Assembly (NCBI GenBank): GCA_040386075.1
Contig: JAZKGE010000048.1
Coordinates: 1-64,000 of the forward strand
DNA: 64,000 nt
Source: UBA4416 sp040386075
Lineage (GTDB): Bacteria > Bacteroidota > Bacteroidia > B-17B0 > Aurantibacillaceae
Reading direction: 5' to 3'
The translations under genes were made by a program, and so were the position numbers. Below, piece after piece: positions 48,701 to 56,779 of this stretch (position 1 is the stretch's first letter; each line of letters opens with the position of its first letter). A model generated the notes under the pieces. That model was not told the DNA's origin. It ran no database searches and worked only from the letters and a program-made list of their open reading frames with translations.

Positions 48701-50384
48701 TGGAAGCGAAAAAATATTCACATTCACACCGGCAACCACCGGAAATTATGTAATTCAACAAGGTTCATCTTTTGCATACATTGATTACCAGTACAAAGCG
48801 GTGTCGGCGGGATGCACCAATACCGGTTGGACCTGTATTGATGATCTTACAGGCGCAGCAACAGGCGCAGGCGCCTTATCATTAACGGCAGGTGTTCAGT
48901 ATTATATTTTATTGGATCCGGAAACTAACGCAGGTGGTAGCGTAACATTTACGATTGTTTGTCCACCACCACCACCCGCAAATGATAATTGCACAGGTGC
49001 TTACCCAGTAACAGTGAACGCCGGATTAACCTGTACGTCATTAACCGGTGGTACGTTATATGGCGCAACTGCATCCACTCAAACAAACACCTGTGGAGCT
49101 AACGCAGACGATGATGTTTGGTATTCCTTTGTTGCAACCAATACAAGCCACAGTATAACCGTTTCAAATGTAGCTGGAAATAATACCGATCTGTTTCACT
49201 CTGTCTACGCCGGTTCTTGTGGATCCGTAGGTCCACCACTGGCCTGTAGCGATCCAAATACAAGTGGCATTTTTGGATTGATCCTTGGCAATACATATTA
49301 CATAAGAATCTTCTCGTATAACACTTCTTTCAGTACAACTACATTTAGTGTATGTGTTACTACTCCTCCACCAACAGGACCTTGCGGTAATCCAACAACC
49401 AATGATTATTGTTCAAGTCCGGCTACCCTTACACAAGGTGTAGGAACCTTTTCGAGTAGCACCTCAGGCATATTTACAGCTGATCAAACCAGTCCACTAT
49501 CAAGTGTATTTTGCGGGTCTATCGAAAACAATTCGTGGTATTATTTTGTGGCAACTACAACCTCTGTTTCATTCCCTATCACGTCGGTTTCCGGTTGTAC
49601 ATCTAGCTATGGAATCCAGGCACAGGTATATGCTGTAACCCAAACAACCTTAGGATGCTGCAGTAGTTTTACATCTGTTTCCAATTGCTTTAATCCCGCT
49701 ACAAATACCACAGGAACCGTAACAGCAACCGGATTGAACATAGGGCAAACCTATATGTTGATGGTTGACGGCAACAGTGGTAACGTTTGTAACTATACCA
49801 TATCCAACTGGACAGCTGTTGGTATTCTTCCTATTGAATTATTGACCTTTGTTGGCAAGAATGACGGAGAGAAAAATTTGATCCAATGGGCTACAGCCTC
49901 TGAGAAAAATACAAGTTACTTTAGATTGGAAAGATCAAGGAACGGTGTGGACTTTGAGAATGTGATCGATGTAAATGCAAGTATGAATAGTCAAAGTCCA
50001 AAATACTACTCGGCATTTGATATGAACCCTTTTGAAAAAACAACCTATTACCGATTAAAATTAGTTCATTTAGATGGTCGTTCAGAATATTCAAATATCA
50101 TATCGATTGATAATTCTAACTTAACCAATTACGTTTCAAACACCCGTCCTAACCCAACAAAAGGTAATGTAGAATTTGATGTGAATACCACCAGTAAAGG
50201 AAAAATACACATTGAAGTTTATGATAATACAGGCAAGATCGTACGTGCTGAAGAGCAATTCCTGGAAGAAGGTTATCAATCTTTAAATTTAGATCTGAAC
50301 ACTTGTGATTCGGGCATTTATTTATTAAAAGTAACGTTTGAGAATTCAGGCGAAACAGCTATCCAAAAGATCATTAAGAACTAA
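45702..50384 (+). CDS. Giant T9SS-sorted surface protein of module 2, repeat-built
   Basis: A 1,560-residue protein built from about ten units. After the signal peptide (ending FSQG), most units are about 125-140 residues. They start with ND(N/E)C(T/S)GA and contain (D)DDVWYSF in the middle, then GLTxGxTYxVR, and end in TFSVCV-PPPP linkers. A second unit type starts DPC(S/A)SVTNI and contains YIDYQYKAVSAGC. The two types alternate, and one 263-codon pair is duplicated in tandem. The C-terminus has the LPIELLTFVG stalk and a T9SS sorting domain (TRPNPTKGN, CDSGIYLLKV). Paired cysteines in each unit suggest disulfides. It is probably an adhesin or surface-layer fibre. Confidence 0.87.
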   Translation: MNLLLNYRYLKHIFFSLLFLVLVNYSFSQGTTCAGATSVTTNGSCTSSANITDATIDGNANVCTAAVVREAWYVFTSTGTTATIVATANNRNVAIELLSACGGAVIGCDNTTNANGTDTETLNATGLTNGTNYIVRIVNVGGNNDMTLTTLCITGPVTAPANDNCTGATVLTVNSSSICTTSSGGTVLGATTSTNANTCTGTADDDVWYSFTATSTSHSVSITNVAGSVTDMAHSVYAGTCGSLGTPLVCSDPNISTVSGLTVGNVYYVRVYTYTGTGGQNTTFSVCVLTPPPPPSNDDPSGATPIVAGAACSFTTFTNAGATASTCGTIPAPGCASYSGGDVWFSVTVPVSGSITFSTQTGAITDGGMAIYSGTPCGALTLISCSDDVVGSMPAIALTGQTAGATLYIRCWEFGNDNNGTFGLCAAAIIPPTNDNCSGAFVLSVNSNTLCASSTSATSTNASQSQAGCTGNADDDVWFSFVASATTQSITVTPGTMNNAVFEVFTGPCGSLISHSCINNTTGGTAESSSIAGLTIGTTYFVRVYSNANGGGTGTFSVCVNIPPPPPANDECTGAYVLTVNSGITCTSQTGGTLLNSSASAQTTTCAPTYDDDDVWYSFVATATTHSLAISNVAGNNTDLYHSVYSGSCGSISAAIICEDNNTSLLSGLTIGTTYFVRIYTYGTTVNANTTFSVCITTPVDPCSSVTNITACGTSVATTIPAGTGIYSGTSSCGYSVPGNEKIFTFTPATSGNFVIQQGSSFDYIDYQYKAVSAGCNNTGWTCIDDLDGAVTSTGAMALTAGVAYYILLDPESTTGGNVTFTVVCPPPAPNNDNCIGAYALTVNPGTTCTSQTGGTLYGATASAQTTTCNPTYDDDDVWYSFVATSTSHSLSISNVAGNNTDLFHSVYSGSCGSISAAIICEDANTSLISGLTAGTTYFVRIYTYGTTANANTTFSVCITTPVDPCASVTNIVSCGSSVSTNITAGSGLYSTSACGYSTPGSEKIFTFTPATTGNYVIQQGSSFAYIDYQYKAVSAGCTNTGWTCIDDLTGAATGAGALSLTAGVQYYILLDPETNAGGSVTFTIVCPPPPPANDNCTGAYPVTVNAGLTCTSLTGGTLYGATASTQTNTCGANADDDVWYSFVATNTSHSITVSNVAGNNTDLFHSVYAGSCGSVGPPLACSDPNTSGIFGLILGNTYYIRIFSYNTSFSTTTFSVCVTTPPPTGPCGNPTTNDYCSSPATLTQGVGTFSSSTSGIFTADQTSPLSSVFCGSIENNSWYYFVATTTSVSFPITSVSGCTSSYGIQAQVYAVTQTTLGCCSSFTSVSNCFNPATNTTGTVTATGLNIGQTYMLMVDGNSGNVCNYTISNWTAVGILPIELLTFVGKNDGEKNLIQWATASEKNTSYFRLERSRNGVDFENVIDVNASMNSQSPKYYSAFDMNPFEKTTYYRLKLVHLDGRSEYSNIISIDNSNLTNYVSNTRPNPTKGNVEFDVNTTSKGKIHIEVYDNTGKIVRAEEQFLEEGYQSLNLDLNTCDSGIYLLKVTFENSGETAIQKIIKN
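47406..48977 (+). repeat. Tandem internal duplication of about 262 codons
   Basis: Block 1 (47406-48194) and block 2 (48195-48977) each encode one NDxC unit plus one DPC(S/A)SVTNI unit. Matching points lie 789 bp apart, for example GATGATGTGTGGTACAG at 47538 and 48327. Long stretches of nearly identical protein remain while many silent positions differ. Confidence 0.8.
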
Positions 50385-50407
50385 AGAGCTTCGACTCTTT
50401 TAGTTCT
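50377..50407 (+). terminator. Hairpin at the end of the module 2 surface protein gene
   Basis: AGAACTAAAGAG pairs with CTCTTTTAGTTCT (one bulged T), closed by a TTCG loop flanked by C and A. The stop codon (50382-50384) lies in the 5' arm. The following sequence is T-rich but broken, so termination strength is uncertain. Confidence 0.6.
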
Positions 50408-50713
50408 TATTCTTAACGTATTTTTCAACCGTAATGTTACCGGATATCAGACAAATTTTGTTTGTGCTTTAACAGGTATAACGATCCATTTCACCTCTTT
50501 TCTTTTAGTCGTAAAGTCAAGCACCTTTGTTATCAAGCTTTCCGGAATCACATCTTCTTTAGCTTAGGTTCGAAATGTTAAAACCCAAGTTTTTCAATGA
50601 AGAATATTCTATAAAAAAATCTTAAAAAAAACCTGCTCATCACATCGATGGCTATTTAACAATATTGGGAATCCAAAAAAAATACGGAATTTTAAAAAAA
50701 GCTTAAGTTAATA
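50385..50713. other. 329-bp gap between modules 2 and 3
   Basis: After the terminator hairpin no full gene is seen. On the minus strand 50447-50563 there is an open frame of 38 codons with protein-like composition (KEDVIPESLITKVLDF and KWIVIPV) bounded by stops and lacking an ATG, possibly a gene relic. The 21-bp phased repeats found before modules 1 and 2 are not recognisable here; only single TTTAGTCG and AAAGTCAAG near 50504-50521 recall their core. Confidence 0.4.
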
Positions 50714-51085
50714 ATGAGGACATTTTTATTCCTGTTATTTTATTTGACCGGTTTGTATAGCACTGCACAGACTCTAAATCCCGACCCGTACCAGAACGCT
50801 GTAATTCTTCAACATTACTCTGTTCAGGATCTGCAATCCATACAACAAACCGATACGGTAAAATACAATACGATCAAATACTATTACACACAGTCTTTTA
50901 TTTTCACAAATGAGGCATGCAACTGCACTCCTCTTGCCATAGATGCTTTTGACATATCGCAATACGAATACCTCCGACAAAAAAACAAACGTTTTACACG
51001 GCATTTCGAAAAATATGGTTTCAAGGTTACCTTTTTATCTATTGATGAACTAACTTATAAATTACCAATACACTACGCCCAATAA
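50714..51085 (+). CDS. Small secreted protein of surface module 3
   Basis: A 123-residue protein with a signal peptide ending at STAQ. The mature part is rich in Tyr, Phe and Gln, with a CNC pair (TNEACNCTPLAIDAFDI) and a basic helix (QYEYLRQKNKRFTRHFEKYG) followed by a strand (FKVTFLSID). No known domain was recognised and no clear sequence similarity to the small proteins of modules 1 and 2 was found, although size, signal and position are the same. The stop codon lies 3 bp before the GTG start of the 640-residue CUB protein, so the two are almost certainly cotranscribed and perhaps translationally coupled. Confidence 0.78.
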   Translation: MRTFLFLLFYLTGLYSTAQTLNPDPYQNAVILQHYSVQDLQSIQQTDTVKYNTIKYYYTQSFIFTNEACNCTPLAIDAFDISQYEYLRQKNKRFTRHFEKYGFKVTFLSIDELTYKLPIHYAQ

Positions 51086-51088
51086 TTA

Positions 51089-53011
51089 GTGAATTTATAT
51101 TTTAAAATATTCTTTTTAATTATTCTTAGCTCGTCACTAAGTGGACAAACCTATACCATCAATCAGGGAGGAACCATAAGCACCTGCTCAGGCACCTTTT
51201 ATGATGCTGGCGGAACAGGCAATTACGGTAACAACCAGGATTACACCATTACCTTTTGTCCGTCAACACCCGGTCAGGTTATTTGTGTAACATTCACATC
51301 TTTGGATACCGAAAACTATAGTTCTAATTACGACCGGCTTTTTGTGTATGATGGAAACTCTACGGCAGCAACGCAAATTGGAAGCTATGCCGGAACTACA
51401 TCACCTGGCGTGATCAATGTAACGGGATCAAATGCTACCGGATGTCTTACCTTTCGTTTCAGATCGGATGGCGGAGTTGTTGGTGCAGGCTGGGTTGCAA
51501 CAATTTCATGTGTAGCGCCACCACCACCAATAGTTAACATGACCAATGGAACTTACACGGTTTGTAGCGCCACGTTTTATGATGCGGGAGGATCGGGATC
51601 TAATTACCTGAATAACGACAGTAAAACGGTTGTGTTCTGTCCATCAACTCCCGGACAATGCATCAGAACTGCTTTTTCATCTTTCGATCTGGAAGATAAT
51701 TTTGATTACCTCTCCGTTTATAATGGCAATTCTACTTCTGCTCCAATGATCCTGGGATCTTCTTATACTTCTGCATCGCCCGGTAACATTACTGCTACCA
51801 CAACCAATGCCACCGGCTGTCTTACCTTTAAATTTTATTCGGATGGTGCAACCACTGCATCAGGATGGGCAGCAACTATTGCCTGCACTACCTGTGCTTC
51901 ACCGCCGGCCAATGGTGTTCAGCAAGATTGTAACGGAGCCGCTACTATTTGTAGTAACCAAAATGTTAATGGCACCAGTCTTGGATCGGGCAGCTACAAT
52001 GACCTAAACCTTGGATTGGGAAACTTAGGATGCCTGAATGATTATGCGGCAACGCCAAACGGCTCGGCCGAACATCAGTCCAATTGGTACTTTTTTTCGC
52101 CTTCTGCCAGTGGCACTATAGGCATGACCATTGCTCCGGCTAGCTCAGCAACCGATTACGACTGGGCTATTTTTGGTCCTTACACAAGCGTTCCGTGTCC
52201 ACCAACCGGCGCGCCTTTACGTTGTTCTGCAGCTACTGCCGCAAATTCTACCGGAGGTAATACGGGTTTGGGTAATGGTGCTGCAGATACGGATGAAGGT
52301 TCCAATGGTAACGGATGGGTATCAGCGATCAATGTTATTGCCGGCCAGAAATATATTTTGTTCCTGGATAACTGGAATGCAACCAGCGCACCATTTACAT
52401 TAAGCTGGCAGTTAAGTAACGGCGCTGCGCTTGGATGTACATTGCTTCCAATGGAATTGATCTCGTTCAAAGGAGCAAATATGAACGATCATAATTTAAT
52501 TGAATGGATCACTAACTCAGAAAAAGATAACGATCATTTTACGATCGAAAGATCGGATGATGCTCTCTACTGGAAAGAAATAGCCATTGTAAAAGGTGCT
52601 GGCAATTCTTCTCAAAATAAATATTATGGTTACAAGGATCATACATTCTCCGGAAACACCATTAATTATTACCGTTTAAAACAAACCGATTTTACCGGGC
52701 ATTATAAATATTCTGAGCACATTGTTACCATCGAAACGCCGAATGTACCGGAAACTTATATCGGAACTATTCATCCAAACCCAACCACTGCAAACATTAA
52801 TTTTGATTGTATTAGTGCAAAGAACGGAAAGATTGAGATACAGATCATGGATTATACAGGAAAAGTATTTGTTACCGAAAACATGGATATATTAGCCGGT
52901 AAAAATGATATTGCAATTAACTTAAGTGACTTTAAAAACGGCATTTATTTCCTGAAAATAACCGGTAACCTTCTCGAAAAAGCCATTTTCCAAAAAATAA
53001 TCAAGCAATAA
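51089..53011 (+). CDS. T9SS-sorted surface protein with two CUB domains (module 3)
   Basis: A 640-residue protein. It starts at a GTG giving MNLYFKIFFLIILSSSLSGQ, a signal peptide. Two CUB domains follow (about residues 30-140 and 150-265), each with CS(G/A)TFYDAGG, FCPSTPGQ, D(R/Y)L(F/S)VY(D/N)GNST and GCLTF(R/K)F(R/Y)SDG, and two Cys pairs. A third domain near residues 275-445 contains GSAEHQSNWYFFSPSASGTIG and DYDWAIFGPY. The end has the LPMELISFKG stalk and a sorting domain (GTIHPNPTTAN, FKNGIYFLKI). CUB domains usually bind proteins or glycans. It is translated just after the small protein at 50714. Confidence 0.88.
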   Translation: MNLYFKIFFLIILSSSLSGQTYTINQGGTISTCSGTFYDAGGTGNYGNNQDYTITFCPSTPGQVICVTFTSLDTENYSSNYDRLFVYDGNSTAATQIGSYAGTTSPGVINVTGSNATGCLTFRFRSDGGVVGAGWVATISCVAPPPPIVNMTNGTYTVCSATFYDAGGSGSNYLNNDSKTVVFCPSTPGQCIRTAFSSFDLEDNFDYLSVYNGNSTSAPMILGSSYTSASPGNITATTTNATGCLTFKFYSDGATTASGWAATIACTTCASPPANGVQQDCNGAATICSNQNVNGTSLGSGSYNDLNLGLGNLGCLNDYAATPNGSAEHQSNWYFFSPSASGTIGMTIAPASSATDYDWAIFGPYTSVPCPPTGAPLRCSAATAANSTGGNTGLGNGAADTDEGSNGNGWVSAINVIAGQKYILFLDNWNATSAPFTLSWQLSNGAALGCTLLPMELISFKGANMNDHNLIEWITNSEKDNDHFTIERSDDALYWKEIAIVKGAGNSSQNKYYGYKDHTFSGNTINYYRLKQTDFTGHYKYSEHIVTIETPNVPETYIGTIHPNPTTANINFDCISAKNGKIEIQIMDYTGKVFVTENMDILAGKNDIAINLSDFKNGIYFLKITGNLLEKAIFQKIIKQ

Positions 53012-53230
53012 GAATTATTGCATAAATGCTCTGAGATCCTTTTCAGATAAGCTTTCTCGTATTTTATTATTCGACAACAAACGATTAAATTCGAATACAA
53101 GTGTTTAGCAGCCGAATAATATTTTACCCTCAACTTACCTTTGTGTCGTCGAAATGATGAAGCGCTTCAAAAAATCAAACGGCAAAATTTAATTTGTAGA
53201 AAGTATAATAATTTTTAAAAACAAGAAAAC

Positions 53231-53572
53231 ATGATGAACACATTGAGAAACCGCGTACAGTTAATTGGCAATTTAGGAACAGCGCCTGAAATTAAAACAT
53301 TAGAAGGAGGCAAGAAAATGGCGAAATTGAATATTGCCACTAATGAATCTTACAAAAATCAAAAAGGCGAATGGGTGAAAGATACAACCTGGCATAATGT
53401 AACTGCCTGGGGCAATAATGCAGAGGCAGCAGAGAAATTCTTACAAAAAGGAAGTGAGATCGCTATTGAAGGGAAATTAAAAAACAGAACGTATACCGAC
53501 AAAGAAGGCATCAAACGATTTGTAACCGACATTGAAGTGAGTGAGTTTTTGATGCTTGGTAAAAAAGCATAA
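53231..53572 (+). CDS. ssb: Single-stranded DNA-binding protein, short form
   Basis: An OB-fold protein that coats single-stranded DNA: NRVQLIGNLGTAPEIKTLEGGKKMAKLNIATNESY, then DTTWHNVTAWGNNAEAAEKFLQKGSEIAIEGKL and YTDKEGIKRFVTDIEV are typical SSB segments. It is only 113 residues and stops directly after the fold (LMLGKKA), lacking the Gly/Pro-rich linker and the acidic tip DDDIPF that recruits partner proteins. It is therefore likely a second, accessory SSB. Two ATG codons (53231, 53234) are possible starts; the first is listed. A strong terminator follows. Confidence 0.93.
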   Translation: MMNTLRNRVQLIGNLGTAPEIKTLEGGKKMAKLNIATNESYKNQKGEWVKDTTWHNVTAWGNNAEAAEKFLQKGSEIAIEGKLKNRTYTDKEGIKRFVTDIEVSEFLMLGKKA

Positions 53573-53592
53573 ATCAATTTAACCTTATTAAT

Positions 53593-53627
53593 AAAAAGCC
53601 CGATCGCAAAAACGATCGGGCTTTTTT
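53593..53627. terminator. Strong bidirectional terminator
   Basis: A 14-bp perfect stem AAAAAGCCCGATCG with CGATCGGGCTTTTT around the loop CAAAAA, followed by T on one strand and preceded by A on the other. It serves ssb and possibly the convergent DUF4920 gene. Confidence 0.9.
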
Positions 53628-53633
53628 ATTCTT

Positions 53634-53691
53634 CGTCACCCTGAACTCGATCCAGGGTCTTATGAGATGCTGAATCAAGTTCAGTATGACG
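53634..53691. repeat. 58-bp palindromic intergenic repeat
   Basis: Ends CGTCACCCTGAACT and AGTTCAGTATGACG are near-perfect inverted copies, with a further inner TCCAGGGTCTTATGAGATGCTGAA stretch. The wording matches a widely scattered bacterial intergenic repeat that I recall (CGTCA-CCCTGAACT type). It lies between the convergent ssb and DUF4920 genes. Confidence 0.6.
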
Positions 53692-53712
53692 TATTTACTA
53701 TCTAATAGATAG

Positions 53713-54186
53713 TTACTTCACAACCATAATACCGTTTGCTAACAAACGGATCTCTTGTTTTGGTTCTTTGATCGCATCGATCTCGGCCTGAGATTTTTTA
53801 CCATCTTCGGCATAATGCTTTAACTCGGCAACGGAGGTTGTTTTGATAAAAGCAATCCCGTCCAGTATCACATTTTTATTTTCAATAGCCATTGGTACAA
53901 AAAAACCATAATCTTTCATTTTCACAAAAGCAGTGTTCTTATCATCTATCTGTAAATTCATCCAGCAGCCTTTTTTAGAGCAGGAACTAACCGCTTTAGC
54001 TCTTACTTTTACGGCAATGGTATCTTTTCCCTTTAATAAAGCCGGTAATTCAGAAATAGATACTGCTCCTTCTTCGGTAACTTTTGCTCCGTAAGTATCG
54101 CCAATATTGGCTTTTCCTTCTGGTGGCTGAGCGTTAACAAAAAATGCACAAAGAATGATGGCGATGAATAATGTAATTTTTTTCAT
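53713..54186 (-). CDS. DUF4920 secreted protein
   Basis: A 157-residue exported protein with a signal peptide ending at VNAQ. The mature part contains the family pattern GDTYGAKVTEEGAVSISEL, VKVRAKAVSSCSKKGCWMNLQI, VKMKDYGFFVP and a C-terminal KQEIRLLANGI. The CxxxxC pair in SCSKKGCWM is conserved in DUF4920 as I recall and may bind a metal or form a disulfide. The fold is probably an OB-like beta barrel. It is monocistronic, facing ssb across two hairpins. The function is not known. Confidence 0.83.
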   Translation of the reverse strand: MKKITLFIAIILCAFFVNAQPPEGKANIGDTYGAKVTEEGAVSISELPALLKGKDTIAVKVRAKAVSSCSKKGCWMNLQIDDKNTAFVKMKDYGFFVPMAIENKNVILDGIAFIKTTSVAELKHYAEDGKKSQAEIDAIKEPKQEIRLLANGIMVVK

Positions 54187-54346
54187 TTTTAGGTCTTTTT
54201 TAATTATAAATGTTTTACAAAGATAGGAATTAGCGGGTACTTATAAAAGCTTATTTTATGTTCGTCGAAATACGTACTGGTGGGTATTTATCCATGTGTT
54301 AATTTGCTCTATATTAGAGTCTGATAATACGTACCGGTTCCATATT

Positions 54347-54994
54347 ATGACAAATAGCCCTATAGAAATTTATTTAGCAGATGATCATGAGATCGTGGCT
54401 AAAGCCATTGCTAATCTCCTGATATCACTGAATACCGTTACCACCGTTAAAACTTTTCCGGATGGGAAAGAGTTGTATAATGCCTGTTTATATAAAATGC
54501 CCGACCTGATCATTTTGGATATGGAAATGCCCGAATGGAACGGTATGGTAACCTTGCAAAAGCTGGTTGAGATCACTTCCATTCCAATCATTATGCTAAC
54601 CATGAATGATGAAAAAAAACTGATCGAAGAATCTATTAAACAGGGCGCCAAAGGTTATCTGCATAAAAACTGTAAACTCAACGAATTACAAAATGCAATT
54701 GATACTGTAATGGATGGCAACATTTATTTATCGGAGGATACAAAAAAAATAATGGTTGGTTTAAAGCAAAGTAGTACTATTGCTACAAATACCTTAACCG
54801 AAGCATTAACCGATAAAGAACTGGAAGTATTGAAACTGGTTTGCGATGGTTTAACCTCCAAAGAAATTGGCGAAAAGTTATTCTTAAGCCCACGAACGGT
54901 GGAAACAAGGAAAACAAACCTGATGCAAAAATTCAATGTGCAAACTACGGGCAAATTAATTGCCATGGCGCTAAAACATAAAATCGTAAATTAA
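54347..54994 (+). CDS. LuxR/NarL-family response regulator
   Basis: A two-component DNA-binding regulator of about 215 residues. The frame is open from 54296, but the ATG at 54347 gives MTNSPIEIYLADDHEIV, the normal start of a receiver domain. The acidic pair is ADD, the phospho-acceptor aspartate is in PDLIILDMEMPEWNG near residue 57, and the conserved lysine is in GAKGYLHKN. The C-terminal LuxR helix-turn-helix is LTDKELEVLKLVCDGLTSKEIG then LFLSPRTVETRKTNL. The histidine kinase gene begins 1 bp after its stop, so they form one operon and a cognate pair. Its target genes are unknown. Confidence 0.93.
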   Translation: MTNSPIEIYLADDHEIVAKAIANLLISLNTVTTVKTFPDGKELYNACLYKMPDLIILDMEMPEWNGMVTLQKLVEITSIPIIMLTMNDEKKLIEESIKQGAKGYLHKNCKLNELQNAIDTVMDGNIYLSEDTKKIMVGLKQSSTIATNTLTEALTDKELEVLKLVCDGLTSKEIGEKLFLSPRTVETRKTNLMQKFNVQTTGKLIAMALKHKIVN

Positions 54995-54995
54995 G

Positions 54996-56696
54996 ATGCC
55001 ATCCCGAATCCATCGCATTTCAATTTTTACGTTCCTCTTCTCATTTTGTGCAGTACATGCACAAACCAAACTCAAAGAAATTGATAAGTTAAAAAACGAC
55101 AGTGCTGCTATTGTCGCTTATGAAAAGTACCTGCATACAAATCAATTACCTGTTAAACAACAACTCGATGTAAAATTAAGAATTACCACACGCGCATGCA
55201 GGAGTCATGATTTTTTAAAAGCCATCAGCGTGGGTAACGAGGGCATAGCTGTTGCCGAAGCAAATAACCTGGATAGCCTGAACGGAGCATTTAAGAAGAT
55301 GCTTGGCATTACCTATTATTTTATGGGTGAATCTAAAATGGCACGCGATCATTTCCAAAAAGCTGTTGAAGTCGCCAAACGATCGGGGCTGTGGTTTATT
55401 GAAGCAACCTGTTACAATAACCTGGGTGCTATTCATATCGACAAGAAAGAATATGCCGAAGCCGAACGTTCACTCATCACTTCCATACAAATTATGCAAC
55501 AGCATCATATGGAAGAGCATGAATCGGTTAGTATTACCTATCGGTTACTGGCTACCAATTATTATGAGTTAAAACAACCCGAAAAAGCAGAGCCTATTTA
55601 CCGCCATTTAATTGAGAATGCCCGGATGAAGAACGATACGAGCGCTATATGCGGTGAACTGATCTACTACTCAGTATTGCTGGCTGAAAGAGGCGAAACC
55701 GACAAAGCTTTGGAAATGAGTGCTGAAGCACTTCGTTACTTAAGGCATACGCACGTTATCAGCGACCTGGTAAGTGGCCTGAGCCGCCATGCAAAAAATT
55801 TAATAGCTGTTGGTCGCTATAAAGAAGCAATTGACCTTAACAATGAGATATACACCTTGCAGAGAAAAACTTTTTTGGCCGACCACCAAAAACAGATCAG
55901 TGAGGTGGAAGTAAAATATAAGACCCAACAGATCCAAAAAGAAAAAGAAGCCGCTGAAGAAAATATCAAAAAACAAAAATGGATCTATATCTTGTCTTTT
56001 TCGGGCCTCATGCTTATTGCCATATTTGTGGTCTATATTTTTAACCAGCGCAAGAATACCCGGCAAAAAATAACCAGTCAAAAACAACGATTGGAAGCCG
56101 TTATTGAAGGTGAAGAAAAAGAAAGGAGTCGTGTTGCCAAAGACCTTCATGACGGTATTGTGCAGGACCTCACGGCCATCAAATTAAAGGTGGAGAATTC
56201 GGAAAAGAATGATCCATTCCTTGCGGAGATAAGTCATGAAATAGATAAGGCTACCCGCGAAGTACGAAACATAGCTTACCAGATGATGCCGGCAACCTTG
56301 CGAGAGTATGGATTAATGCCTTCATTAGAAGATCTTTTGCACAAAAGTTTATCGCCAAAGCATATAAAATATGATTTTGAAACGGTGAATGTCGATCAAC
56401 GTCTTCCCGAAAAAATAGAAGTATGCTTGTATCGCATCACGCAGGAGCTTTTAAATAATGTGATCAAACATAGCAAAGCCAGTTTTGTATCCCTCGTTAT
56501 TTCAAAACACCAGGATTCGGTATCCCTAATATTTGAAGACAATGGCACAGGTTTTAACCAACAGGAAGTTAAAAAAGGAATTGGAATGAACAGTTTGTCA
56601 TCCAGGTTAGAGATCGTAAATGGCGAATTGAAATTTGAAACCTCTGCCGGAACAGGCACCATGGCTATTATTAAGATCCCACTTCATTTTCAGTAA
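54996..56696 (+). CDS. TPR sensor histidine kinase, HisKA_3 type
   Basis: A 566-residue kinase partner of the response regulator encoded just upstream. A signal-like segment (residues 5-23, ending VHAQ) leads into about 280 residues of tetratricopeptide repeats (LGITYYFMGESKMARDHFQKA; NNLGAIHIDKKEYAEAERSL), probably extracytoplasmic. A short coiled coil (QQIQKEKEAAEENIKKQ) and a membrane helix (about 328-346) follow. The cytoplasmic part has the phospho-accepting motif RSRVAKDLHDGIVQDLTAIK and the ATPase with NNVIKHSKA (N box), DNGTGF (G1) and GIGMNSL. This design is common in Bacteroidota. The signal sensed is unknown. Confidence 0.92.
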   Translation: MPSRIHRISIFTFLFSFCAVHAQTKLKEIDKLKNDSAAIVAYEKYLHTNQLPVKQQLDVKLRITTRACRSHDFLKAISVGNEGIAVAEANNLDSLNGAFKKMLGITYYFMGESKMARDHFQKAVEVAKRSGLWFIEATCYNNLGAIHIDKKEYAEAERSLITSIQIMQQHHMEEHESVSITYRLLATNYYELKQPEKAEPIYRHLIENARMKNDTSAICGELIYYSVLLAERGETDKALEMSAEALRYLRHTHVISDLVSGLSRHAKNLIAVGRYKEAIDLNNEIYTLQRKTFLADHQKQISEVEVKYKTQQIQKEKEAAEENIKKQKWIYILSFSGLMLIAIFVVYIFNQRKNTRQKITSQKQRLEAVIEGEEKERSRVAKDLHDGIVQDLTAIKLKVENSEKNDPFLAEISHEIDKATREVRNIAYQMMPATLREYGLMPSLEDLLHKSLSPKHIKYDFETVNVDQRLPEKIEVCLYRITQELLNNVIKHSKASFVSLVISKHQDSVSLIFEDNGTGFNQQEVKKGIGMNSLSSRLEIVNGELKFETSAGTGTMAIIKIPLHFQ

Positions 56697-56779
56697 AATT
56701 ACGCTATTGATTGCGTAAAATTACCTTCCACGGCCACAAGCCGTTTCTCAACTTTGTTTTATAATTTAAACTATAAAAC

